Source: Methylophaga sp. OBS1 (GTDB taxonomy: Bacteria > Pseudomonadota > Gammaproteobacteria > Nitrosococcales > Methylophagaceae). Taken from it: DNA of 64,000 nucleotides. Below, piece by piece: positions 17,873-26,778 of the stretch. The notes below the pieces were generated by a model. The model made no database searches. It had not been told where the DNA came from and saw nothing but the letters and a program-made list of their open reading frames with translations. Positions within the stretch are counted from its first letter, which is position 1. The number at the start of each line of letters is the position of its first letter. Both the position numbers and the translations under genes were made by a program. The stretch lies in NCBI RefSeq assembly GCF_026319365.1, contig NZ_JAPDMS010000002.1:124001-188000 (forward strand), written 5' to 3'.

Positions 17873-19318
17873 ATGCTTACTGATAAAATCGCCCGCGCCA
17901 GACAGGCAAAACGACAGAATTTTTTGCGTCTTATTGCCTTCGGCTGCGCCGCGCTGTTGTTGCTGGCGCTGGTGTTCTTTTTCAGCAGCTATTCCCCCTC
18001 TGACCCTGAACAACCGGTCGCGACCGAGCAATCGGAAACAGCGGCTCCACCTCAGCCGTCAGACTCGACAGCGACGCCGGCAGGCGACAGCGAGGTAAGA
18101 GAAAGCTATCTTGAAGCCTACGCGCATTATCAGAATATCTTGAGACCGCAACTCGATGAGATAGATATTAAAAGTTGGGATAAAGCGCTGTCCGAGCGCC
18201 TTCAACAGGGAGAAGCTGATGCCATTGACGCCTTTTCAGCCGGTGACTATGGCAAAGCCAACAGCACAATGAAAGCGCTCAATACGCTGGCCGAAACCAC
18301 GCTTGAAAACAGTCGCCAGGCATTCACTGAAGCGATGACAAATGCTGAACAGGCTTACGATGCGCTGGATTACAACCGTGCGCGCCTGGAAGCCGACAAG
18401 GCGCTGATGCATAAGGCCGAGGATGAGGCCGCACAGCAGCTGTCGGCCAAAATAGAACAGATCCCGCAGCTGGCCTCACTGGAGAAAGCGATCAACGTGG
18501 CCAGAGTAGAAAACAATCTGGCCAGAGAACTGGCGTTAATTAATGATTTGCTGCAAATCGATAGCGAGCGGGAGGCCATGAAACAGCGCGCCGCCTCGCT
18601 GCGAAACCAGCTCGCTGCCAATCGTTATGAACAGCATATCGCTCGGGGCTACCGCGCTGTTGATGCAGGCGATCTTTCAGCGGCAAAAACAGCGCTTAAT
18701 CAGGCCAGACAGCTTTATCCCGACCGCACGGAAAACCAGCAACTGGCCTCAGCGATTACTGAACTTGAGTCCCAACTTGTCTATGACTCGAGTGTCGCCG
18801 CTGCGCAAGCGGCGCAACAGGCTGATAACTGGCAAAGCGCAGTCAAACAATGGCAGCAGGCACTGCAGCAACGCCCTGCTGATAAAACAATCAGCGATAA
18901 TTTGGCCCGCGCCGAGCGCATTGTCTCGCTGCAACAGCAAATGCAGGCCTTGCTGGCCAATCCTCAACGCTTGTCCAACGAACTGGTGAAATCCAAAGCG
19001 GAGATTGCATTGATTCAGGGAGAACCGCTGCGCGGGGCCAGTCCTTCACTCAATGCCGCCGCCAATAAAGTGCGTGACAGCATGAATGCGGCGAACAAAC
19101 CCGTCACCGTGGAAGTCATTTCCGATGGTGAAACTGCCATCTCAGTGCGCGGTGTGGGTGTCGTCGGTACCACCCGCGCCAAGACCATCGAGTTGAAACC
19201 CGGCACGTATCAGTTCGAGGGCAAACGCCAGGGCTATAAATCCAAAATCGTTGAAGTCACCATTCCCCTCGATACAGCGTCTTACCAAGTGAGCATTGTC
19301 GCCGATGAGCGAATTTAA
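17873..19318 (+). CDS. Membrane-anchored helical-repeat protein with C-terminal PEGA domain
   Basis: A 481-residue protein: a basic N-terminus, one helix (FGCAALLLLALVFFFSS, about 23-42), a Pro/Ser/Thr-rich linker, a long alpha-helical TPR-like region (about 80-390, e.g. GDLSAAKTALNQARQLYPD), and a C-terminal PEGA-type beta domain (about 400-480, KPGTYQFEGKRQGYKSK). PEGA domains are found on surface and envelope proteins. The periplasmic helical rod with a terminal beta domain suggests a scaffold. Its last 14 bases overlap the next gene. Confidence 0.78.
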   Translation: MLTDKIARARQAKRQNFLRLIAFGCAALLLLALVFFFSSYSPSDPEQPVATEQSETAAPPQPSDSTATPAGDSEVRESYLEAYAHYQNILRPQLDEIDIKSWDKALSERLQQGEADAIDAFSAGDYGKANSTMKALNTLAETTLENSRQAFTEAMTNAEQAYDALDYNRARLEADKALMHKAEDEAAQQLSAKIEQIPQLASLEKAINVARVENNLARELALINDLLQIDSEREAMKQRAASLRNQLAANRYEQHIARGYRAVDAGDLSAAKTALNQARQLYPDRTENQQLASAITELESQLVYDSSVAAAQAAQQADNWQSAVKQWQQALQQRPADKTISDNLARAERIVSLQQQMQALLANPQRLSNELVKSKAEIALIQGEPLRGASPSLNAAANKVRDSMNAANKPVTVEVISDGETAISVRGVGVVGTTRAKTIELKPGTYQFEGKRQGYKSKIVEVTIPLDTASYQVSIVADERI

Positions 19319-21326
19319 ACAGGCCATTCTTGAAGCCAAACAAAAAAGCCGGCGCCGGCGTTTGCTATGGAGCGTCGGCAGCATGCTGGCAATCCTGTTT
19401 GTTTTCAGTCTGCTGATCATCGCCAAGGCCAGTCGTATCGAAGTATTGCCTCAGGAAATTGGTGAGCAGGCCGAAGTCTCGGCCATTTCCGGGCTGGCTT
19501 TTGTGATCGACAATCATCTTTACAGCCTGACCTCAAAGGCAGAGATTGAGGCCATTGCAACGGGATATAAACCCCGGACACGCACGATTGCCAACCAGGA
19601 TTTCGGCAAGGTTATTCAACTGGTACTGGAACCGTTGCCGGCCCGCCTGCTCTTAAGCTCGCCTGTTAAAGACAATCAAACCCGCTGGTCTATCAACGGT
19701 TCGATGATTGCGGTGGCTGACACACTCGAACAGCAGTTGGAGCCGGGAGACTATCAGGTTGAAATCAGCCATCCCTATTACCAGCCGCAAACCCTGAATT
19801 TGACGCTCAACCCCGGCGAAGTGATAGAACAGACTCCCAGTCTATCGCCACTTCAGGGTGAGCTTGCTATCAGCAGCATCCCTGCGGATGCCTCGGTGAG
19901 CATTAATGGCGAAACACAGGGTCAGACCCCGCTCATAGTGTCACTGGTCGGTGGTGAGTATCAGGTCGAGGTCGAGAAAGCTGGTTTTGACCCCAGCAGC
20001 GAGCAACTGGAGATAAGTCAAAGCGAGCCCAACCCCAGCCGCGAGTACCGACTTGCAGCCAAAAGCGCCGGGGTGACGGTGTCACTGGATCCGGCAAGCG
20101 GCACGCTGACGCTGAACGGCATTAATGTGAATCCCCAGGGCAAGATCCGGCTCAAGGCGGGTCAGGAGAGTGTCCTGCGTTACCAAAAGCCCGGCTATTT
20201 CAGTCAGTCACAGACGTTGACGCTGGAAGCTGAGGAAACCCGGCATCTTGATTTCAGCCTGAAACAGGAAATGGGAACGCTTGAAGTCACTGCCAGCAAA
20301 GCGGCCGAGGTCTTTATCAATGGCAAAAAAGCTGGTGACACGCCTTTTGAGACTCGTCTGATCGCGATTCCGCATCAGATCGAGATCCGCGCGCCTGGCT
20401 ACCGGACAATCAGGCAGACTGTGACGCCGAAAGCCAGTGCCACAGCGACGGTGCACGCCGTTATGGTACCGGAAGCCGAAGCACGGCTTGCCGCTGCCCC
20501 GCCCATTTATAAAACCAAAGCCGGGGGCGAGATGGTGCTATTCAAACCCAGCGGATCGATCAAAATGGGTGCGCCACGGGGGGAACCGGGCCAGCGTGCC
20601 AATGAATTTATCAGAACTGTCGCCATGACCCGGCCGTTTTATGCCGGACGCCACGAAGTCACTAATGCCGCCTATGCGCAGTTCGATAAGGCCCATAACG
20701 GCCAACCACAACTGCCAGCCACGGGGGTGAGCTGGGTTGAAGCTGCCCAATATGCCAACTGGCTGAGCCGGGAAGAAGGCCTGCAGCCGGTGTATCAATT
20801 CAGCGGTGGCAGTCTTACAGGCGTTAATCCCCGCGCCGATGGCTATCGCTTACTAACCGAGGCCGAATGGGAATGGCTTGCCAGAAAAGCTGGCAGAGCA
20901 CAGCAAAGCCGCTTTGTCTGGGGGGACAGCCAGACGATTCCTAAAAATGCCGCCAATATCGCCGATGTCTCAGCCAAAGGCAGTGTCACGGTTTATGTGC
21001 CACGCTATGATGATGCTTATGCCGGGATGGCACCAGTGATGTCGATGCAACGGGAACTGTCGGGGCTGTTTGATATGGGCGGCAATGTCAGTGAGTGGAC
21101 TCATGATGCTTATACACTGATACCACCGACCACAAGCACGGCTCAAGCGCATGAGCTTGATACCAGTCTCATCGCTAGCCGGGTCATCAAAGGCGCTAAC
21201 TGGCGCTCAGGTTCATTAACTGAGCTTCGCGCTTCCTATCGCGATGGCAAGAGTGAAGGGGCTGAGACACTCGGTTTCAGGCTGGGTCGATTTGTATACG
21301 GAGGGGATGACAATGTCACGCGTTAA
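19305..21326 (+). CDS. Membrane-anchored PEGA-repeat protein with SUMF1/FGE-like domain
   Basis: A 673-residue protein: basic N-terminus, one helix (about 20-41), at least three PEGA-type repeats (about 105-175, 178-245, 318-380; e.g. DASVSINGETQGQTPL and AEVFINGKKAGDTPF), then a SUMF1/FGE-sulfatase domain (about 400-665; YRLLTEAEWEWLARKA, DMGGNVSEW, LGFRLGRF). The segment where true formylglycine-generating enzymes carry two copper-binding cysteines reads VIKGANWRSGSLTELRASYR and has none, so a binding rather than catalytic role is likely. The ATG at 19305 is preferred over TTG at 19296. Confidence 0.85.
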   Translation: MSEFKQAILEAKQKSRRRRLLWSVGSMLAILFVFSLLIIAKASRIEVLPQEIGEQAEVSAISGLAFVIDNHLYSLTSKAEIEAIATGYKPRTRTIANQDFGKVIQLVLEPLPARLLLSSPVKDNQTRWSINGSMIAVADTLEQQLEPGDYQVEISHPYYQPQTLNLTLNPGEVIEQTPSLSPLQGELAISSIPADASVSINGETQGQTPLIVSLVGGEYQVEVEKAGFDPSSEQLEISQSEPNPSREYRLAAKSAGVTVSLDPASGTLTLNGINVNPQGKIRLKAGQESVLRYQKPGYFSQSQTLTLEAEETRHLDFSLKQEMGTLEVTASKAAEVFINGKKAGDTPFETRLIAIPHQIEIRAPGYRTIRQTVTPKASATATVHAVMVPEAEARLAAAPPIYKTKAGGEMVLFKPSGSIKMGAPRGEPGQRANEFIRTVAMTRPFYAGRHEVTNAAYAQFDKAHNGQPQLPATGVSWVEAAQYANWLSREEGLQPVYQFSGGSLTGVNPRADGYRLLTEAEWEWLARKAGRAQQSRFVWGDSQTIPKNAANIADVSAKGSVTVYVPRYDDAYAGMAPVMSMQRELSGLFDMGGNVSEWTHDAYTLIPPTTSTAQAHELDTSLIASRVIKGANWRSGSLTELRASYRDGKSEGAETLGFRLGRFVYGGDDNVTR

Positions 21327-21453
21327 AAAATTTGGGGCGCTGCTGGGCGCTGTCGTGCTGCTGTTAATCATTGGCTTTACCGCGCACAAGGTCTATGCCG
21401 GTAAACCGGTGATCAGTCTTAACTCGCCTGTTTCCTTTCCGGTGGATATCTGA
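21313..21453 (+). CDS. 46-aa membrane peptide of the TolQ-VWA operon
   Basis: A short gene for one hydrophobic helix (FGALLGAVVLLLIIGFTAH) with basic residues before it and a short periplasmic tail. The ribosome site GGAGGGG lies just upstream of ATG 21313, inside the end of the SUMF1 gene; the two overlap by 14 bases. Its stop is 2 bases before the TolQ-like gene. Position and ribosome site support expression. It may be a small accessory subunit of the channel, or a cleaved signal peptide with a roughly 17-residue product. Confidence 0.65.
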   Translation: MSRVKKFGALLGAVVLLLIIGFTAHKVYAGKPVISLNSPVSFPVDI

Positions 21454-21455
21454 AC

Positions 21456-22238
21456 ATGAACGAAACGCTGAAAAATTTCGCTGCGCTGGTGGTGTCGGTG
21501 ATTGTGGTGCATATGCTGTTTATCGCCTATGTCCGGCCCGAAGCGGCGCAGCTACTGGCAGAAGCCGCGGCGCAGGGACAATCTGCACCACGCGATATCG
21601 TGGTGCTAATCAAGGATTATGAACAACAGATCTGCTTCATCCTGCTGCTGTGGGGCTGCTTTCTGATTGGCAGCGCTTACCGTGAGATCCTCAAAACCAA
21701 GTATCTCTACAATGTGGATCTGATTGAAGATGTCCGTATCGAGAACAATGACGACTCGGACGCCCGCCATGATCTCGATGTCAACGGCATTATTCAGCGA
21801 CTCGACAATGATATTCCGGAAGATTGTCGCCAATCTCCGCTGGTGCAGACGCTGCGCTCGGCGTTATGGCGCTACAGCTCCACCGATAACGTACAGAACC
21901 TGTCCGATGCCATTGAGAGTCATCTGGAAGCGATCGCGGTCAAGCAGGATTCCGAAAACACCATGATCCGCTATCTCATCTGGGCGATTCCATCGATAGG
22001 TTTTATCGGCACCGTGCGCGGTATCGGTCAGGCGCTGTCTCAGGCTGATGAAGCGTTGGCTGGCAATATCGCCGGTATGACCGACAGTCTCGGTATTGCC
22101 TTTAACTCCACCCTGGTCGCCCTGCTTATCAGTATCTTTATGATGTTTCTGTTCCACCAGCTACAACGCCTGCAGGACAGCCAGATTGTCGATACACAGG
22201 AATACTGCGACAGGTTTCTGCTACGTCGCATCCGGTGA
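21456..22238 (+). CDS. MotA/TolQ/ExbB-type ion channel subunit
   Basis: A 260-residue inner-membrane protein with helices near 8-26, 59-76, 171-192 and 209-236 and a cytoplasmic loop of about 90 residues between helices 2 and 3. Helix 3 holds the family signature AIPSIGFIGTVRGIGQAL (residues 177-194), and helix 4 has MTDSLGIAFNSTLVALLISI, with the polar residues lining the ion path in ExbB/TolQ. The family forms a pentamer around a B-subunit dimer and turns proton or sodium flow into motion. The next two genes supply B-like helices. Confidence 0.9.
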   Translation: MNETLKNFAALVVSVIVVHMLFIAYVRPEAAQLLAEAAAQGQSAPRDIVVLIKDYEQQICFILLLWGCFLIGSAYREILKTKYLYNVDLIEDVRIENNDDSDARHDLDVNGIIQRLDNDIPEDCRQSPLVQTLRSALWRYSSTDNVQNLSDAIESHLEAIAVKQDSENTMIRYLIWAIPSIGFIGTVRGIGQALSQADEALAGNIAGMTDSLGIAFNSTLVALLISIFMMFLFHQLQRLQDSQIVDTQEYCDRFLLRRIR

Positions 22239-22244
22239 TAAGTC

Positions 22245-23306
22245 TTGGCACATAAACCACGTCGCGCTGAAGGATCCAATCTCGCCTTTCTGGATATTAT
22301 GTCCTGCGGGCTGGGCGCGGTGATCCTGGTATTTATGCTGGTCAAGCAGAGCGTGGATGAAGCCCCGGCCGAAATTGAGAGTCTCAAAAACGATATCAGC
22401 CAGCTGGAACAGGCCCGGGATGAATCGCAACAACGGCTGGATCAGATCCGTCAGCAGCTGCAACAGGAAAACATCGATATCGCCAGCCTGCGACAGAGTC
22501 TGTCTTCACAACGGGCCGATTTGCAGGCCAGAAATGAGGCTCTGGCCGCTGCCAGCACCACGCTGGATGAGCTTAAGCAAAGCATCACCGGTATCAAGGT
22601 GCCGGAAAAAGAAGATCTGGTCGAAACCCAACAGGTCAATGAAGAGCAGTATTTGCTGGGTTTGAAGATCGAGGGCAGCAGGATTGCCATCTTATTGGAT
22701 GCCAGCGCCTCCATGACCAATGAAAAACTGATCGATATCATCAAAACCAAAAGCGGCAGCGATCAGAATAAACGCAACGCCCCCAAGTGGCAGCGAACCC
22801 AACGGGTGCTGAGCTGGATGCTGGCCAGACTGCCGCAAAACAGTGAGGTGCTGGTGATGGCCTACAATGAGGAGGCAAAACAACTGGGCGGCAAGGGCTG
22901 GATGAGTGCCAGCAGTGAGTCAGCCGGTAGCATCATCCGCGAAGCCAGTGGTCTGGTGCCAACCGGTGCTACCAATCTGCAGAAAGGTCTGAACGCCATC
23001 AAAAGCTTTTCACCCAGTAGTGTCTATGTCATTACCGATGGTCTGCCGACTCAGGGTGAGTCCCGCTTTAAGAGCCTGAACCCCTTTTCTGACTGCAGTT
23101 CGTTGACCGGCACGGCGAAAACCATCAGTGGTGAGTGTCGTAAGCGGCTGTTCCAGCAGACCATTAAAGAAAGCGGCAGCTTCGGTGCCCAGGTGGATGT
23201 GATTCTGCTGCCGATTGAAGGCGATCCGGAAGCCGCCTACCAATACTGGCTGTGGGCTGCCAGCCAGCGCGGCATTGTGATCAGCCCGGCGAGTAACTGG
23301 CCATGA
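22245..23306 (+). CDS. VWA-domain protein with stator-B-like membrane helix (B1)
   Basis: A 353-residue protein. The N-terminus has one helix, FLDIMSCGLGAVILVFMLV (about 15-33), with Asp17 at its cytoplasmic entry, like the ion-binding Asp of MotB/TolR/ExbD. A coiled coil (about 40-115) leads to a von Willebrand factor A domain (about 145-345) with an intact MIDAS metal site: DASAS, a Thr in PTGATNL, and Asp in ITDG. The start appears to be TTG at 22245, 6 bases after the TolQ-like gene; the ribosome site is weak. It overlaps the next gene by 4 bases (ATGA). Confidence 0.82.
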   Translation: MAHKPRRAEGSNLAFLDIMSCGLGAVILVFMLVKQSVDEAPAEIESLKNDISQLEQARDESQQRLDQIRQQLQQENIDIASLRQSLSSQRADLQARNEALAAASTTLDELKQSITGIKVPEKEDLVETQQVNEEQYLLGLKIEGSRIAILLDASASMTNEKLIDIIKTKSGSDQNKRNAPKWQRTQRVLSWMLARLPQNSEVLVMAYNEEAKQLGGKGWMSASSESAGSIIREASGLVPTGATNLQKGLNAIKSFSPSSVYVITDGLPTQGESRFKSLNPFSDCSSLTGTAKTISGECRKRLFQQTIKESGSFGAQVDVILLPIEGDPEAAYQYWLWAASQRGIVISPASNWP

Positions 23307-24253
23307 AACGACGCAGCAGAAGTCTTGATATTTTCAGTCTGTCCTTCCTGGATGTGATTTCCTGCGGCTTCGGCGCGGTGGTGATGCTGATCCTGATCTC
23401 CAAAACCGATATCGACAGCAGCCAGGCTGGCGCCGATGAGGTCAGTGCCTTACTGGCTTCCTTACTATCGTTGCAGAATTCGGTCACGGAAATTGAACAG
23501 ACCCTGCGTGACGATTTGGCGGCACTGGAATCGCTCTCGGATCAGAAAGCGTCGATCAAGCAGGCTTCATCTGCTTTACAACAGGAACTCAACACGCTTG
23601 AGAAACAAGCTGAGACCATGAACGAATCCGTGGAAGGGCTGAGTCTGGTTGAGGAACGTCTGAAACAGGCCTCGCTGAGCACACCGAGGCCACCTGTCAG
23701 TGAGCGTGATGATGAGGTCGGTGGCATCCCGGTCGACAGCGACTACGTCGTGTTTATCGTTGACACGTCGGGCAGTATGAAAAGCATCTGGGGATCGGTT
23801 TCGACTGAATTGATTAACGTGCTCAATATTCACCCTGAGGTAAAGGGCTTTCAGGTGCTGAATGATATGGGACAATCGCTGATTTCCGGTTATGACGGCC
23901 GCTGGATTCCGGACACGCCGTCGCGCCGTAAAAATGTCATTTCGCTGTTTTCAAAATGGAATGCGGTATCCAATTCCAGCCCGGTGGAAGGGCTGACGGT
24001 AGCGCTGAGAAAATACGCCAAACCCAATATCACCACCTCGATTTATGTGTTTGGTGATGAATATTCGGGCGGCAGCTATGATGCGGTGATTAAAACAGTG
24101 ACCGAGCAGAACAAGGTGTTAAGCTCGGGCCGGCGGCTGGCCAGAATTCATGCGGTGGGCTTTATTTCAGCCGGCACTACTGATCGCTTCAGTGTGTTGA
24201 TGCGAGAGATGACCCGATTGAATGACGGCACCTTTATCGCCCTGCCCAGGTAA
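23303..24253 (+). CDS. Second VWA-domain protein with stator-B-like membrane helix (B2)
   Basis: A 316-residue paralogue of the preceding gene. One helix, FLDVISCGFGAVVMLILIS (about 16-34), again carries Asp at residue 17 and the same Ser-Cys-Gly turn. A coiled coil (about 45-120) and a VWA domain (about 145-310) follow. Its metal site is partly altered: DTSGS is intact and an acidic GDE is present, but the usual Thr region reads NSSPVEGL. The two B-like proteins could pair as a heterodimer in one channel pentamer. It is the last gene of the operon; no clear terminator follows. Confidence 0.82.
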   Translation: MKRRSRSLDIFSLSFLDVISCGFGAVVMLILISKTDIDSSQAGADEVSALLASLLSLQNSVTEIEQTLRDDLAALESLSDQKASIKQASSALQQELNTLEKQAETMNESVEGLSLVEERLKQASLSTPRPPVSERDDEVGGIPVDSDYVVFIVDTSGSMKSIWGSVSTELINVLNIHPEVKGFQVLNDMGQSLISGYDGRWIPDTPSRRKNVISLFSKWNAVSNSSPVEGLTVALRKYAKPNITTSIYVFGDEYSGGSYDAVIKTVTEQNKVLSSGRRLARIHAVGFISAGTTDRFSVLMREMTRLNDGTFIALPR

Positions 24254-24391
24254 ATTTTCCCTTTTAATCCCCACCCTCTTGTAATCTGCTGCAACATGAT
24301 CAAGTCTGATCACAGCATACTTTGTGACGCTTTAATCACGATGACATCTTAAGCCGTTACAGTTTTCATACTATGACTTGAGGACTGCATT

Positions 24392-26770
24392 ATGGGTGCT
24401 TTACAGGATATTCAGCTCGATAAGACCACGCTGGAACAGATGCATGCCTACTGGCGTGCCTGTAACTACCTCGCCGCAGGCATGATTTACCTGCAGGATA
24501 ATCCGTTGCTTCGCAGCAAACTTAAACCCACCCACATCAAAAACCGCCTGCTGGGACACTGGGGTGCGAGCCCGGGCTTGAGTTTTACCTATATTCACAT
24601 GAACCGGCTGATCAACAAGTTTGATCTCAACGCCATTTTCCTTGCCGGCCCGGGCCATGGCGCTCCGGGCGTACTGGCACCGGTCTACCTGGAGGGGACC
24701 TACTCAGAAATCTACCCCAATAAAGGTGAAGATATTGACGGACTGCGTCAGTTCTTCAAATCCTTTTCCTTTCCCGGCGGCATCGGCAGTCACTGCACGC
24801 CGGAAACACCGGGCTCGATCCATGAAGGCGGTGAGCTGGGTTACAGTCTGTCGCATGCCTTTGGCGCCGCCTTTGATAACCCGGACCTGCTGGTCACCGT
24901 CATGGTCGGTGACGGTGAAGCTGAAACCGGCCCACTGGCGACGTCCTGGCATTCCAATAAGTATTTGAACCCGAAACGCGACGGCGCGGTGTTGCCGGTG
25001 CTGCATCTCAATGGTTACAAGATTAATAACCCGACCCTGCTATCACGCATTTCGCACCAGGAGCTGGAAGATCTGTTCAAAGGCTATGGCTGGACCCCGT
25101 ATTTTGTGGAAGGCAGCGAGCCGATGGAAATGCACGCCACAATGGCGGCGACCATGGAACAATGCATCAATGACATCAGGGCCATTCAGGATAAGGCGCG
25201 CTCCTCGGGTGAGGTTGAGCGCCCACGCTGGCCAATGATTGTACTGCGCAGTCCCAAAGGCTGGACCGGGCCGGATAACGTTGATGGCCATAAAGTCGAA
25301 GGATTCTGGCGCGCCCATCAGGTGCCACTGGCCGGTGTGAAGGATAATGCCCAGCATCTGAAACAACTGGAAGACTGGCTGCTCAGCTATCTTCCGCATG
25401 AGCTGTTTGATGATAACGGGCGCCTGATCCCCGAGCTGAAAGCACTCGCGCCAAAAGGTCACAGGCGCATGAGCGCCAACCCGCATGCCAACGGCGGACT
25501 GGTGCGCAAAGACCTGAAGATGCCGGACTTCTATGATTATGCAGTGGCGCTTAACTCGCCGGGCGTGGATTCTGTTGAAAATACCCGTCCACTGGGTCGT
25601 TTCCTGCGCGACATCATGAAGAAAAACATGAGCAACTTCCGGGTTTTCGGGCCTGATGAAAACACCTCGAACAAACTCGATGATGTCTATGACGCCAGCA
25701 AAAAGCTGTGGATGGCTGATTTGCTCCCGGAAGACGAAGACGGCGGTCAGTTATCACGCGATGGCCGGGTGCTGGAGATGCTGTCAGAACATACGCTGGA
25801 AGGTTGGCTTGAGGGCTATCTGCTGACCGGACGCCATGGCTTCCTGTCCAGCTATGAAGCCTTTGTGCATGTGATTGATTCCATGTTCAACCAGCATGCC
25901 AAGTGGCTGGATATCTGCAACCAGATTGACTGGCGGGCACCGCTGCCATCACTCAACCTGCTGATTACCAGCACTGTCTGGCGTCAGGATCATAATGGCT
26001 TTACCCATCAGGATCCGGGCTTCCTGGATCTGGTGGTCAACAAAAGCCCCAGCGTCTGCCGGATTTACCTGCCACCGGATGCCAACTGTCTTCTATCGGT
26101 CGCCGATCACTGCCTGCGTGCTGATAACTACGTCAATGTGATCGTCGCTGATAAACAGAAACATCTGCAGTTTCTGAGCATCGATGAGGCTGTGAAACAC
26201 TGTACCAAAGGTCTGGGGATCTGGGACTGGGCCAGTTCCGATCAGGGTCAGGAACCGGATGTGGTCATGGTCGGCTGCGGCGATATTCCAACCCAGGAAG
26301 CCCTGGCCGCGGTGGCTCTGCTGCATGAGCATTTCCCGGATCTGAAAGTGCGCTTTATCAATGTGGTGGATCTGTTCAAATTACTGCCGGAGACCGAGCA
26401 TCCGCATGGACTGACCGATAAAGATTTCGATAGCCTGTTTACCCGCGACAAGCCGGTCATTTTCAATTTCCACGGTTACCCCTGGCTGGTGCACCGGCTG
26501 GCTTATCGCCGCACGAATCACAAAAATATTCATGTGCGTGGCTATAAAGAGAAAGGCAATATCAACACGCCACTGGAGCTGGCCATTCAGAATGAAATCG
26601 ACCGTTTCAGTCTGGCCATGGATGTGATTGATCGTGTCGACCGGCTTCAGACCATTGGCGCCCATGCCAAACAGCAACTGAAAGATGCGCAGATTGAGTG
26701 TCGCCTCTATGCTTATGAATATGGCGTCGATAAACCCGAATATGCGGACTGGGTCTGGCCAGGCCAGTAA
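24392..26770 (+). CDS. xfp: Phosphoketolase (xylulose-5-P / fructose-6-P)
   Basis: A 792-residue thiamine-diphosphate enzyme of full family length. Typical motifs are [13 protein letters not shown] near the N-terminus, [19 protein letters not shown], the TPP-binding [14 protein letters not shown], and [16 protein letters not shown]. It splits xylulose-5-phosphate (and perhaps fructose-6-phosphate) with phosphate to acetyl-phosphate plus a C3 or C4 sugar phosphate. Acetate kinase follows 8 bases later, so acetyl-phosphate would be turned to acetate and ATP. In a ribulose-monophosphate methylotroph this is a carbon-saving route to C2 units. Confidence 0.96.
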   Translation: MGALQDIQLDKTTLEQMHAYWRACNYLAAGMIYLQDNPLLRSKLKPTHIKNRLLGHWGASPGLSFTYIHMNRLINKFDLNAIFLAGPGHGAPGVLAPVYLEGTYSEIYPNKGEDIDGLRQFFKSFSFPGGIGSHCTPETPGSIHEGGELGYSLSHAFGAAFDNPDLLVTVMVGDGEAETGPLATSWHSNKYLNPKRDGAVLPVLHLNGYKINNPTLLSRISHQELEDLFKGYGWTPYFVEGSEPMEMHATMAATMEQCINDIRAIQDKARSSGEVERPRWPMIVLRSPKGWTGPDNVDGHKVEGFWRAHQVPLAGVKDNAQHLKQLEDWLLSYLPHELFDDNGRLIPELKALAPKGHRRMSANPHANGGLVRKDLKMPDFYDYAVALNSPGVDSVENTRPLGRFLRDIMKKNMSNFRVFGPDENTSNKLDDVYDASKKLWMADLLPEDEDGGQLSRDGRVLEMLSEHTLEGWLEGYLLTGRHGFLSSYEAFVHVIDSMFNQHAKWLDICNQIDWRAPLPSLNLLITSTVWRQDHNGFTHQDPGFLDLVVNKSPSVCRIYLPPDANCLLSVADHCLRADNYVNVIVADKQKHLQFLSIDEAVKHCTKGLGIWDWASSDQGQEPDVVMVGCGDIPTQEALAAVALLHEHFPDLKVRFINVVDLFKLLPETEHPHGLTDKDFDSLFTRDKPVIFNFHGYPWLVHRLAYRRTNHKNIHVRGYKEKGNINTPLELAIQNEIDRFSLAMDVIDRVDRLQTIGAHAKQQLKDAQIECRLYAYEYGVDKPEYADWVWPGQ

Positions 26771-26778
26771 GGCTTTCG

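Noticed and set aside
19305..21326. Idea that the SUMF1-like domain activates a sulfatase
   Set aside because: The cysteines needed are absent and no sulfatase gene is in the window.
16067..24253. Idea that the TolQ-VWA operon is a Zorya-type defence system
   Set aside because: Zorya needs ZorA with a long tail, ZorB with an OmpA-like domain and cytosolic ZorC/ZorD or ZorE effectors; none of these is seen here.
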